Source of the DNA: an uncultured Flavobacterium sp.
GTDB lineage: Bacteria; Bacteroidota; Bacteroidia; Flavobacteriales; Flavobacteriaceae
Length of the DNA: 53,196 bases
NCBI RefSeq assembly: GCF_937967675.1
Contig: NZ_CALBSN010000067.1
Span: forward strand, 1 to 53,196
Direction of reading: 5' to 3'
Under the pieces are notes generated by a model. That model ran no database searches, had not been told where the DNA came from, and was given only the letters and a program-made list of their open reading frames with translations. Made by a program: the position numbers and the translations under genes. Every line of letters starts with the position of its first letter. Positions within the stretch are counted from its first letter, which is position 1. Positions 31,702-40,438 of the stretch are shown here, piece by piece.

Positions 31702-33315
31702 CTATTTGCACTTTTCTAAGGCTTCAGCAAATTGTAATATGCTTTCAATATTGTTTCTAAATTCTTTTTTCTCCACCCTTGCCAATAAATCAGGACAACC
31801 GATGGCTAATTCTTCAAAACGTTTTTTAGGAGACATCATCCAAGAAGCACTAGCATTAGATTTTCCTTCAGATTCATTCGCTTTTTTAATAATGATTTCT
31901 CCATTAAAATATTGGTAAATTGCAATTTTTTTACCTACAAACATTTCTTTTGCAAATTTCTTGGTAGCACTAGACATTGTTAATCCTCCATTATCAACAG
32001 CTACTTTAAATAATACAGAGGCGTATTCTTCTCCATTGCTTAAGGTTAATCTGTTAATTTCGTTAGCTTTAAATGTTCTTTCAGAGAATTTTCCTTGAAA
32101 ATCTTTTACTGTAACAGTGATGGCATCATTTATAGACAATGTTCTATTTTTATGAACATAGCCTGCAACTGTATCTTTCTTAATAGTAGCCAAATAAGCA
32201 ATTATGTAATTAGGATCTGTATCAATACTATAGGGCGCAGATGAATTTGAGTAGCTTGAATTACTAGCAACGGGAGCAGTGTCTTCAAAAAAGAAGTTTT
32301 TAGTTTGAACTTCAAAGTGTCTAGTTTTGGTTTTATTAGCATCGAAAAGTTTGATTAATTTTTCGCAATCTTCAATATTATTTACACCATCACTTTTATC
32401 ATAATCATTTGCAATAAGTTTATTTGACCATTCAATAGATTTTAGAGGTAAGTCTAAATAATTATAAATTTTAGCTAAATTAAAATAAGCACTATATCTA
32501 ATTTTTCTGTGCGCTTTAGAATCCTCAGTATATTTTTTTTCTAAAGATTCAAAATATTGGATGGTGTTTTCAAGTTCTGTTTCAAGATTAGAAACTGGAG
32601 TATTTGAAACCATTTTAGCAAATGAATTTTTTACAGCAATGTAAGCATTAAATTCAGCAGCTTGTTCAGGATGCTTTTTGTTTGCAAGGATCCAAAGATA
32701 ATCACTACCATTTTTTACATTATACCCATATTCATTATTTAATTGAGTATTCAATGTATTTACAACTTCCATTACAAAATTGCTGTAAATTGTTCTGTTA
32801 ATATTATAGTAGAAAGATTCAGCACTTGAATAACTGTCGTATTCTTTACTTTTTAGAGTATTACCTTTAGTAAAATCTATTGTCTTTTGAATTTTGCCAT
32901 CAGCACTCGTAATTTTTGCACTTCCTTTTTGATCGTAAGCAAGTTCGGCAGTATAATAGTAAGTGGTTCTTACATATCCATTTTTATCTTTTGAAGAACT
33001 AGTTCTGGTAGAAATATTTTTTTTTGTTATTGCTGGCGTAAACAAAGTGATATCTATGTTTATATAACCATTCTTTTCTTTTTTTTCTAATCCATTAATG
33101 GTTATTTGGTTTTGAAAAAAGAATTTAGATTTTTCATACATCAAATTTTTATCAATATTTGTTGTAAATGAATAATTTCTGTTTTTAACTTCAGATATAG
33201 GGGTACTTGGAAGTTGAACGTAAGAATAATTAAAATCTTGTCTGTCTAAGTCTGTTGATTGAGACATTGCAAACAATGAAATTAATAATGAAAGTAAAGA
33301 GAATGTTTTTTTCAT
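31702..33315 (-). CDS. Secreted protein of unknown function (537 aa)
   Basis: The start is taken at 33315, where MKKTFSLLSLLISLFAMSQ makes a standard signal peptide; the in-frame Met at 33351 would put 12 polar residues before it. The mature protein begins with a beta-rich domain (about 20-200, including YTAELAYDQKGSAKITSADG). A helical TPR-like middle follows (about 200-330: FNAYIAVKNSFAKMVSN, YSAYFNLAKIYNYLDLPLKS), then a beta-rich C-terminal part with VTVKDFQGKFSERTFKANEI and GKKIAIYQYFNGEIII, and a closing helix. It has no lipobox or T9SS domain. I do not recognise the family; the layout suggests a periplasmic or outer-membrane-associated protein. Confidence 0.75.
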   Translation of the reverse strand: MKKTFSLLSLLISLFAMSQSTDLDRQDFNYSYVQLPSTPISEVKNRNYSFTTNIDKNLMYEKSKFFFQNQITINGLEKKEKNGYINIDITLFTPAITKKNISTRTSSSKDKNGYVRTTYYYTAELAYDQKGSAKITSADGKIQKTIDFTKGNTLKSKEYDSYSSAESFYYNINRTIYSNFVMEVVNTLNTQLNNEYGYNVKNGSDYLWILANKKHPEQAAEFNAYIAVKNSFAKMVSNTPVSNLETELENTIQYFESLEKKYTEDSKAHRKIRYSAYFNLAKIYNYLDLPLKSIEWSNKLIANDYDKSDGVNNIEDCEKLIKLFDANKTKTRHFEVQTKNFFFEDTAPVASNSSYSNSSAPYSIDTDPNYIIAYLATIKKDTVAGYVHKNRTLSINDAITVTVKDFQGKFSERTFKANEINRLTLSNGEEYASVLFKVAVDNGGLTMSSATKKFAKEMFVGKKIAIYQYFNGEIIIKKANESEGKSNASASWMMSPKKRFEELAIGCPDLLARVEKKEFRNNIESILQFAEALEKCK

Positions 33316-33379
33316 TTTGTTAAAAAATTTATTAATGCTGTAAATGTACATTTTCTTGAAACATTTAAAAACATTTCGG

Positions 33380-33952
33380 TTATTTAATTATCAAATCATA
33401 TTTAGTTAAAAGTCCAGCTAAATTTTCAGTTGAGAAAACGGCTCGTTTTAGTTTGTTTTTCTCAGGATCGATAATGAAATCATAACTGGTTGAAAAATCG
33501 GTTTTGTTGGCAGTTGTTCCAATGAAAACAGCGTGACGTAAATTGCAGTTGTCGAACATTGCTTCTGATAAATCACTTTCCATAAAATCAACGGCAATCA
33601 TGCTACAATTGATGAATTGCATTTTCTTTAATTTCAAACTGTAGAATTGCGCGTAATCAAGCAAACTGTCTTTGAAGTGAAATTCATATAAAATTTGGTC
33701 CGTCATCGCAAAATTCACCGAAGTAAAATCACATTTGGTAAACCAAACATCGCGCAACGAAACATGATTGATTTTAGTTCCTTTAAAATTGCAATCGAAG
33801 AAATTACAATCGATAAAAGTTACGGCAACAAAGAAGCATGAAGTAAAATCGCAATTTGTAAATGTGCAATTTTCGTACTCTTTATATTTGATATCATTTT
33901 CTGAAAAGGTGATATCTGAAAAATTTTGGTCAATAATGTAATCTGCGTGCAT
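33380..33952 (-). CDS. Pentapeptide-repeat protein
   Basis: A 190-residue protein with the A(D/N)LxX-type beat every five residues over about residues 25-150: CTFTNCDFTSCFF, FIDCNFFDCNFKG, VWFTKCDFTSVNF, FINCSMIAVDFMESDLSEAMF and DNCNLRHAVF. The repeat forms a right-handed quadrilateral beta helix; some relatives mimic DNA and protect gyrase, most have unknown roles. It lies 11 bases downstream of the DUF2400 remnant on the same strand, so it was probably the second gene of that operon. The recombinase insertion separated it from the original promoter, and transcription may now come from the recombinase gene. Confidence 0.9.
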   Translation of the reverse strand: MHADYIIDQNFSDITFSENDIKYKEYENCTFTNCDFTSCFFVAVTFIDCNFFDCNFKGTKINHVSLRDVWFTKCDFTSVNFAMTDQILYEFHFKDSLLDYAQFYSLKLKKMQFINCSMIAVDFMESDLSEAMFDNCNLRHAVFIGTTANKTDFSTSYDFIIDPEKNKLKRAVFSTENLAGLLTKYDLIIK

Positions 33953-33963
33953 AATTATATTTT

Positions 33964-34233
33964 TTAAAACCCTTCAAAAACGCCTAATCCAAATAAAGCA
34001 AAATCGTATTTTACAGGATCATTCGGGTCTAGTTTTCTTAAGTTATCGTCTAATTCAGCTAAGGCTTTAGCATCGTTTTGTTTTCGTGTTAGCAGTTCCA
34101 ATTTCCGAGCCACATTTCCCGAATGGACATCCAACGGGCAAGATAATAGAGCAGGAGAGATGCTGTTCCAAATCCCCAAATCGACACCTTTGTTATCTTT
34201 TCGAACCATCCATCGCAAATACATGTTCATTCG
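33964..34233 (-). pseudogene. TIGR02757/DUF2400 family gene, 3' remnant cut by insertion
   Basis: Ninety codons remain (RMNMYLRWMVRKD, GVDLGIWNSISPALLSCPLD, VHSGNVARKLELLTRKQND, DPNDPVKYDFALFGLGVFEG). These match the end of the TIGR02757 family, whose members have about 250 residues. The recognisable sequence stops at the Arg codon 34231-34233; beyond it the frame reads unrelated residues and reaches a stop at 34252-34254. The large serine recombinase gene ends 15 bases further on. The missing 5' part (about 160 codons) is not found elsewhere up to base 53196. Translation of the remnant from the internal Met is possible but the product would lack most of the fold. The family has no well-established function. 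Confidence 0.85.
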
Positions 34234-34256
34234 GTTAATTAGGGTGGTTAATTAAA
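34229..34256. other. Candidate attachment junction of the island
   Basis: This is the point where DUF2400 homology ends. It contains GGTTAATTA twice, at 34233-34241 and 34246-34254. A related sequence, ATCGGTTAATTAAAGTGG, lies at 36083-36100, just upstream of the recombinase gene; the two sites share about 18 of 22 positions. Large serine recombinases leave hybrid att sites next to their gene, so this is the expected place for one. Confidence 0.5.
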
Positions 34257-36044
34257 ATGTACTAAATCTTCTTCTTTTAATACGATGACAGAGTGTTCTA
34301 AAGAATTTGACTCACTTCCTACATAATTTTCACTCCAAGGGTTTTGTCTGTCGATTTCCTCCTCAGTCATGCCTTTTTGTCTTAGCCAATCTTTATACTT
34401 TTCATCTACAACAATATTGTGGTGTTCAAACAAAGCGATTGCATTTTCCCTGTCCTCTTCAATTTGAGCTTGTGTATATGCTTCTTTTCTATATTTTGAA
34501 ATCCACACCCATTTCAAAGCGAACCAATTTGTTATAAAAGTTGAAACTTCATCAAAACCACGATATTTAATATTGATTATAAAAGTACCCATTTTGCCAT
34601 CTTCTTTTACCTGTCCAATTTTAATCCAATCAATTAGCGAGTGAATCATTCTTTTAAAGTCTTCAAATTCTTTCAGGTTAACATTCTCTGCAATTACTCT
34701 TTTTACGTTTTCTTTTGGACTAAAATTCTTCAATGTTGCAACTTTATTTTCTAAATCATCTACAATAATTTTCTGTCCTTCAAGCAATCTTTTTGAACTC
34801 AGATATGCTTTTTTAATGTTAATGTCTTCAGCAAAATCAGGATTTGTTAGCAAAGACAACTGGTGCTTATAATCTCTTTCAAAAGATGATAGTTTCTTTT
34901 TCTGTTCATTTAATTCGGATTGCAATGCTGTATAATCATTTTCTTTTTCAGGTAATTCCAATAGATGTTTTTCTAAATCTTTTGATTCAAAAAGATGCTT
35001 GATGAGAAATGTTTCTAATTTGTATATATTGATGGCTCTTGATTCAACACACAGATTATTAGGGTAGATTTTACCTTTGCATTTATATGAATTATCACCA
35101 GATGCGACCCTTTTTTTTCCAACCAGTTGTCTACCGCAGTGTGAACAAAAAATTATTCCGTTAAGTAAGTACTTGTAGTGCACTTTTTTTCCAACTTTTT
35201 TCTTATTCTCTTGCAAATTTGAAATTACTTTCTCCCAATATTTTTCTTCAATTATTGCTGGTACATCATAATATTCTTCCCCAAGTTTTTTCTTTCCTTT
35301 ATTTATTGTATTTAATAATATATCGTGTACTACATTTCCTCTCCATTTCACATTGCTCTTACTATGGTAATAGACTTCTTTAGTATATGGGTCAATGCGC
35401 TTTATGTTACCATCAAAATTGTTGAACTTGGTAGGCACTTGTTTTTCATTAAGCATGTTTGCAATGGTATAGGAACCAATACCACTTAAAGACCACTCAT
35501 ACATCAATCGTACCCACTTAGCTTCCGCTTCATTAATTTTTATGTGATTCTTATCGTCATAGATAAACCCATATGGCAATTGTCCTCTAAATCGACCTTC
35601 TGTTGCTCTTTTTCTTATCGAAAGCTTTACACGTTGAGATGTTAAACTTGCATAAAGAGCATTGCTGGCACTTTGAACAGCAGCAATAAATCTATTATTG
35701 GGGTTGTCAAGGTCAAACAAAACCCCATTGGGGTAGTACTTACAATCATTAGTAAGCATTGAAGCTACAAATATCTGCCATATCAAAGAATTTCTTTCAA
35801 TACGGTCTTGATTCAAAGTATAAACACCATGGTATTTTTTTGAATTTAGCTCCTTCAGCATCTTCGCAAATGCTGGTCTGTCAGTAATTTCCTCTTTTGT
35901 ACCACTTATTCCTTCATCAACAAAAAAAACTGGTTTCAAACCCAAACTTAATGCTAGTTTAGTTCCTTCTTCTTTCTGGGTTGCAATTGATGTATCCTTG
36001 TCTTCACCTTTTTTACCACTAATTCGGCAGTATACAGCTAACAT
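34248..36044 (-). CDS. Large serine recombinase (site-specific integrase)
   Basis: A 598-residue recombinase. The resolvase catalytic domain (about 1-150) begins AVYCRISGKKG with the nucleophile Ser9 and carries LNQDRIERNS. The Recombinase domain (about 155-285) has LPYGFIYDDKNHIKINEAEA and SYTIANMLNEKQVPTK. The zinc ribbon (about 300-345) has CSHCGRQLVGKK and the second Cys pair in YKCKGKIYPNNLC. A coiled coil (about 370-450) follows. The last 100 or so residues (after WFALKWVWISKYRK) are a tail not typical of the family. It cuts into TIGR02757 at the remnant beside it and is therefore the likely integrase of the island. A -7-type box (36059-36066) lies 15 bases upstream. Confidence 0.93.
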   Translation of the reverse strand: MLAVYCRISGKKGEDKDTSIATQKEEGTKLALSLGLKPVFFVDEGISGTKEEITDRPAFAKMLKELNSKKYHGVYTLNQDRIERNSLIWQIFVASMLTNDCKYYPNGVLFDLDNPNNRFIAAVQSASNALYASLTSQRVKLSIRKRATEGRFRGQLPYGFIYDDKNHIKINEAEAKWVRLMYEWSLSGIGSYTIANMLNEKQVPTKFNNFDGNIKRIDPYTKEVYYHSKSNVKWRGNVVHDILLNTINKGKKKLGEEYYDVPAIIEEKYWEKVISNLQENKKKVGKKVHYKYLLNGIIFCSHCGRQLVGKKRVASGDNSYKCKGKIYPNNLCVESRAINIYKLETFLIKHLFESKDLEKHLLELPEKENDYTALQSELNEQKKKLSSFERDYKHQLSLLTNPDFAEDINIKKAYLSSKRLLEGQKIIVDDLENKVATLKNFSPKENVKRVIAENVNLKEFEDFKRMIHSLIDWIKIGQVKEDGKMGTFIINIKYRGFDEVSTFITNWFALKWVWISKYRKEAYTQAQIEEDRENAIALFEHHNIVVDEKYKDWLRQKGMTEEEIDRQNPWSENYVGSESNSLEHSVIVLKEEDLVHFN

Positions 36045-36374
36045 AATTTATTTTTTTACAAATATATTTATTTAATTACTTAATCGGTTAATTAAAGTGG
36101 ATAGGTTGTTTTTTGAAATTTTATTATTTTAGGCATATTGTTATAAATTCATATTAGTTAAAACATGTAAAAGTTGAATATCTTCTTAGCCCTTTATTCA
36201 TGAACTCTTAAAAGAGAAATTTAAAAAAAAAGAATACTTTAAGCCGTGGGTATTTTGCGAGTATTATTACAGAGTTCTTTTTTTTTGTTTAAAACCTCTG
36301 TTAAACCCAATAAAATCAAATATTCACATAGGCTTCAACTTTTACTAAAATCAATTATTAGTATTTTTGATGAT
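36045..36374. other. Gene-free stretch between the recombinase and polymerase-like genes
   Basis: No gene is seen. It contains the recombinase -7-type box (minus strand TATATTTG at 36059-36066) and the att-like ATCGGTTAATTAAAGTGG (36083-36100). It also has an 11-bp inverted repeat TAAAAGTTGAA (36168-36178) with TTCAACTTTTA (36334-36344) and a CTCTTAAAAGAG palindrome near 36209. The inverted repeat brackets a 155-base segment, which could mark a regulatory or transfer-related site. Confidence 0.45.
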
Positions 36375-37952
36375 TTATTCAAAGCTTAAATACTTCAACA
36401 CTTCTAAAACTTTTCTTCTGTCAATAAGTTGCTCTACAGGTATTTCACAATCGGCAGTTGTGTATACTTCAAATTCCAGAGCTACTTGATTCATCACATC
36501 AATAACATCCAACGCATCCACATCTTTACAATACAACGCATCATATACATACAACGCATATATACCCCTTGTATTGAGTCTTTTTAATACTTCTGACATA
36601 ATCCTTACCTCGTAATTAAATAATCGCTCAGAGGTCGCTTTGTGCTTTGATTTATTATAGCGTTTTTCGTGCATGATATCATTTAGCATATGAGGCTCTT
36701 TTAGCTTGTAATACTTATACAAAGGGCTTTGCTTCATTTGATTAATCTTCTCGTTGAAAAATGATAAATGAGCTTCTTTGATAATTTGTTTGTCCACTTC
36801 CAGTTCATCAGCAATCTTTTGATGAGTTATGAATTTTGAATTACCTCCATATAATTTTACTGCAATATTCGGATGCAAAGCTCTGTAGTCAACTTCTACA
36901 ATATTACGTCCATCAATCTTTATCATTTTTCTAATCCAACTCGGCATCAGTGTAAAGCTATCCACAACTCTTCCTCCAGAACTTATATCACCTATATTCG
37001 GAATCAAGAAGCCATTTTGTGTTAAATAATTAAATAATTCTATATTTTCTTCAACAAAACTTCTTTTTTCAAAATCTGTAAAATAAGATTTGCTATGCTT
37101 GTTAAGCATGGTTAGTTTTTTTCCTTTTTTATTAGAATAACCTTTGGATATTAGCTTTCTAGCTTCTGTAATAATCTCTTCATGAGTTGGTAAAGTAAGT
37201 CTTGGATAAACACTCAACAGATTTGATGCTATAGGATTATCGGTAGCGCATTTTAATTCATTATAAAGCCATTCTTTTCTGTTGTTAATTAAATCTTTAT
37301 CTTGAATAATATATTGCGTTAAACCAGCCTTAAAATAGTTATCAGACAACTTATAGCTTTTGGAACGTATTCCAATTTGATATGAATCATTTCCTTCTTC
37401 ATTTTTTTGGATTTCAATCATAGCTCCATCTTTTTTAGTTCCATCAAGAAGAGCATTGATGATGCCTTTATAAACGTATGTGTTGCTGTTAGGCTTTTTA
37501 GCTTGTTGATGTAATATTTTTGAATTTAGTTTTTTCCATTTGTTTTCATGATAAAATGTTGATGTAAAATTGGAAATAAATACTAGACACTTCTCAATGG
37601 CTAAATCAATATTAGAATCAATCTTCCTCAAGAGTTCTTTTGAAACATATCTTTCAAGATTGCGTTTTATTTTCTTTGGAATTAGTATAGTATTTGCCTC
37701 TGGAAAGTACAGCGGATAGCTGGCATAAATATCTTTATCAATTTGGGTGTTAATTCCCTCTGTAATACCAGTAATATCAATACTTCTTTGTTTATTAATT
37801 TCTATGTTACTCTTAGTAACATAAATGATAGAAGGATTGATAAAGTTAGAATAAGAATTAGGTTGTAATGTTGAGTTAAAATTTAAATTAGTATTAATTA
37901 AATTAGAATTATTTGCATCACTTGATGATGAGTTATTTAAAAAGTTGTTCAT
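36375..37952 (-). CDS. Putative family A DNA polymerase-like (palm domain) island protein
   Basis: A 525-residue protein of no family I can name with certainty. The C-terminal half has three blocks in the order of family A polymerases. A motif A-like block is IVEVDYRALHPNIAVKLYGG with Asp355. A helix resembling motif B is DKQIIKEAHLSFFNEK (387-402), with Lys392 and Phe399. A motif C-like block is IYALYVYDALYCKD with Asp471. These Asp residues would be the two metal ligands. The N-terminal 300 residues are Asn/Ser-rich at first and then charged and helical, with no exonuclease motif seen. It sits alone between the integrase and the restriction operon, with over 700 gene-free bases upstream. 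Likely role: replication of, or DNA synthesis for, the mobile element; inference only. Confidence 0.55.
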   Translation of the reverse strand: MNNFLNNSSSSDANNSNLINTNLNFNSTLQPNSYSNFINPSIIYVTKSNIEINKQRSIDITGITEGINTQIDKDIYASYPLYFPEANTILIPKKIKRNLERYVSKELLRKIDSNIDLAIEKCLVFISNFTSTFYHENKWKKLNSKILHQQAKKPNSNTYVYKGIINALLDGTKKDGAMIEIQKNEEGNDSYQIGIRSKSYKLSDNYFKAGLTQYIIQDKDLINNRKEWLYNELKCATDNPIASNLLSVYPRLTLPTHEEIITEARKLISKGYSNKKGKKLTMLNKHSKSYFTDFEKRSFVEENIELFNYLTQNGFLIPNIGDISSGGRVVDSFTLMPSWIRKMIKIDGRNIVEVDYRALHPNIAVKLYGGNSKFITHQKIADELEVDKQIIKEAHLSFFNEKINQMKQSPLYKYYKLKEPHMLNDIMHEKRYNKSKHKATSERLFNYEVRIMSEVLKRLNTRGIYALYVYDALYCKDVDALDVIDVMNQVALEFEVYTTADCEIPVEQLIDRRKVLEVLKYLSFE

Positions 37953-38710
37953 TTATATTATAGTATTTATAAAAATTGTTATTGTAATAGAATAATCCCT
38001 CAATAAAGCCAAGATTGCGCTACTGTATAATAAATACTTCAATGTGAACTATAAGTAAATAGTAAATTGAAAAAAATATTAAAAAGGGATAAGTACACTA
38101 ATGTGTCTAGAGGATACGGAGGTAAAAAATAAGTACTTTTTAAAAAGAAATTGTGATTGATAGATTAATCAACAATTTTTAACCAAACTCTTCATTGGAT
38201 ACCTAATATGAGTTACTATATTGAAGGTATTTCCATTTGGAACAATGGATTTTAATAATAAAGACAAAACAAATTGTCAAAAGATTAGCATTTAAAAATA
38301 AATGTTAATTAAGCTAACCAATGTAGAATTTTTAAATAATGTGTTTTTAAGAAAATGTTATTGTAGTGTCTCCTTTTGATGGCTGAGACCAACCCAACGC
38401 AACTGCATCGAGCGACCAGATATGGTTTGGAATGCATTCTTTCAAATATACGAAGAAACTACGAGAAATGCAATATTTTGGTTCTTGAATAAAGTGAAAA
38501 AACACCAAATTATGTTCCAGTAAGCAATAAATTGTACCCGTATCTGCTATTTAACCTTTAATAGTAAATACGGGGTTAAATAGGTTGTTTTAATAGTTTA
38601 CTTTATTGTGTTCGCTTTAAATTACAGAAAATTTCGATAAAATGCGTAAAACCTCATTTTAATCATATTATTTTTTAGTAAATTGTGACCAATTTTATTT
38701 CAAACAATTC
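37953..38710. other. 758-base gene-free region with hairpins, upstream of hsdM
   Basis: No gene is supported on either strand. Seen: a bulged hairpin at 38148-38178 (AAATTGTGATTGAT with ATTAATCAACAATTT) followed by T residues; a GAATGCATTC palindrome at 38430-38439; a less AT-rich block near 38378-38420; and the paired-alternative structure at 38537-38583. The length, the hairpins and the position between divergent genes are compatible with a control region, an origin, or a small RNA. Confidence 0.5.
38537..38583 (+). promoter_or_regulatory. Mutually exclusive hairpins in the hsdM leader
   Basis: CCCGTAT (38537-38543) can pair with ATACGGG (38568-38574). CTATTTAACC (38547-38556), lying in that loop, can pair with GGTTAAATAG (38574-38583). 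CTATT (38547-38551) can also pair with AATAG (38560-38564). The first two helices share G574 and cross each other, so the folds compete. The site is 128 bases before the hsdM start. Confidence 0.45.
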
Positions 38711-40438
38711 ATGAAAAACGTTAAAGAATCAGCAAATTTTATCTGGTCTATTGCAGACTTACTTCGAGGTGATTACAAACAAAGTGACTATGGAAAAGTA
38801 ATTCTTCCATTAACAGTTTTGAGAAGATTGGATTGTGTTTTGGAAGGAACAAAAGCAGAAGTGCTTAAAAAATACGAGCAAATGAAATCTACCAACATTC
38901 AAAATCTCGACCCGATTTTAAACAAGGTGGCTGGCTACAATTTTCATAACAGAAGTCCATTTGACTTCAACAAGCTAATTGCAGACCCGAACGATATTGC
39001 ATCAAATCTGCGCAACTACATCAACGGATTCTCAGAGGATGCCAGAGAGGTTATTGAACAATTTGAGTTCGAGAATCAAATCAACAAGATGGACGATGCC
39101 AACTTGCTGTTTATGGTGGTGAAGCGTTTCCAAGAAATCGACTTGCACCCAGACCGCATTTCGAGCATGGAAATGGGATACATGTTTGAAGAACTGATTC
39201 GAAAATTTGCTGAGATATCCAACGAAACCGCTGGGGAGCACTTTACACCGAGAGAGGTTATCAAGTTGATGGTGAACATTCTATTCTTGAATGACCGTGA
39301 AATACTGACCAAAAAAGGCATCACCAAAACCATATTCGATTGTTGTGCTGGTACAGGAGGGATGCTATCAGTAGCCGAAGAATACTTGCACGAACTCAAC
39401 TCAGATGCTCGATTGGAGGTGTTTGGTCAAGAATTGAACCCAGAATCCTATGCTATTTGTAAATCAGATTTGATGATTAAGGGGCAAAACGCATCCAACA
39501 TCAAAAAAGGAAACAGTATCTCAGAAGACCAATTATCCAACGAAAAATTCGATTACTTAATAACCAATCCACCATTTGGGGTGAAATGGGAAAAGTTTGC
39601 AAAAAAAGTTAAAGAGGAACATGAACAGTTGGGTCATGGTGGTCGATTTGGTGCTGGCTTGCCATCCGTAAGTGATGGTTCGTTCCTGTTCTTGATGCAC
39701 CTAATGAGCAAAATGAAACCAGCTGACCAAGGTGGTTCAAGATTGGCTATCGTATTCAACGGGTCACCGCTTTTTTCGGGTTCTCCAAGCAAAACAAAGA
39801 ACGAGAGCAGTATTCGTCAGTGGATAATTGAAAACGACTTCCTAGAGGCTGTAATTGCCTTGCCTAACCAATTGTTTTACAATACTGGTATCTCAACCTA
39901 TATCTGGGTAATTTCTAACCATAAACCAGCTAACAGAAAAGGAAAAGTACAACTGATAAACGGAGTTGATTTCTTCAAAAAAATGAGTAAATCATTGGGA
40001 GATAAACGTAATGAATTATCGGATGACCACATTGGGGAAATCACCAAAATTTATGGAGAATTCAAGGAAGGACAATACTCAAAGATATTTGATAACAAGG
40101 CTTTTGGATATGCTAAAGTAACTGTAGAACGACCAGAACGCAATGCTAAAGGACAAGTGGTGACCGACAAAAAAGGAAACCCAAAACCCGATTCATCATT
40201 ACGTGATACAGAAAACATTCCGTTGCTGATGGATGTTGAGGAATATATGGAAAAAGAAGTATTGCCACACGTACCCGATGCGTGGATTGACCACAGCAAA
40301 ACCAATGTAGGTTACGAAATCAACTTTACCAAGTATTTCTACCAATACAAGCCATTGCGCTCATTAGAGGAAATCCGTGCGGATATTATGGCATTGGAGC
40401 AAGAAACAGACGGATTACTTAAAAATGTTATGTTATGA
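38711..40438 (+). CDS. hsdM: Type I restriction-modification system methyltransferase subunit HsdM
   Basis: A 575-residue N6-adenine DNA methyltransferase subunit. The N-terminal HsdM helical domain (about 1-150, with SIADLLRGDYKQSDYGKVIL) is followed by the MTase domain with SAM motif I FDCCAGTGGML (209-219) and catalytic NPPF (286-289) in YLITNPPFGVKW; the TPREVIKLMV stretch is also typical. Together with HsdS it modifies the target; with HsdR added the complex restricts unmodified DNA. Its stop overlaps the start of the next gene by four bases (ATGA), which couples translation to the PLD-like gene. Start at 38711 gives a normal N-terminus. Confidence 0.97.
   Translation: MKNVKESANFIWSIADLLRGDYKQSDYGKVILPLTVLRRLDCVLEGTKAEVLKKYEQMKSTNIQNLDPILNKVAGYNFHNRSPFDFNKLIADPNDIASNLRNYINGFSEDAREVIEQFEFENQINKMDDANLLFMVVKRFQEIDLHPDRISSMEMGYMFEELIRKFAEISNETAGEHFTPREVIKLMVNILFLNDREILTKKGITKTIFDCCAGTGGMLSVAEEYLHELNSDARLEVFGQELNPESYAICKSDLMIKGQNASNIKKGNSISEDQLSNEKFDYLITNPPFGVKWEKFAKKVKEEHEQLGHGGRFGAGLPSVSDGSFLFLMHLMSKMKPADQGGSRLAIVFNGSPLFSGSPSKTKNESSIRQWIIENDFLEAVIALPNQLFYNTGISTYIWVISNHKPANRKGKVQLINGVDFFKKMSKSLGDKRNELSDDHIGEITKIYGEFKEGQYSKIFDNKAFGYAKVTVERPERNAKGQVVTDKKGNPKPDSSLRDTENIPLLMDVEEYMEKEVLPHVPDAWIDHSKTNVGYEINFTKYFYQYKPLRSLEEIRADIMALEQETDGLLKNVML

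Noticed and set aside
38537..38583. Classical H-type pseudoknot in the hsdM leader
   Set aside because: With no linker between the two 3' strands a true coaxial pseudoknot is sterically doubtful; competing hairpins are the safer reading.
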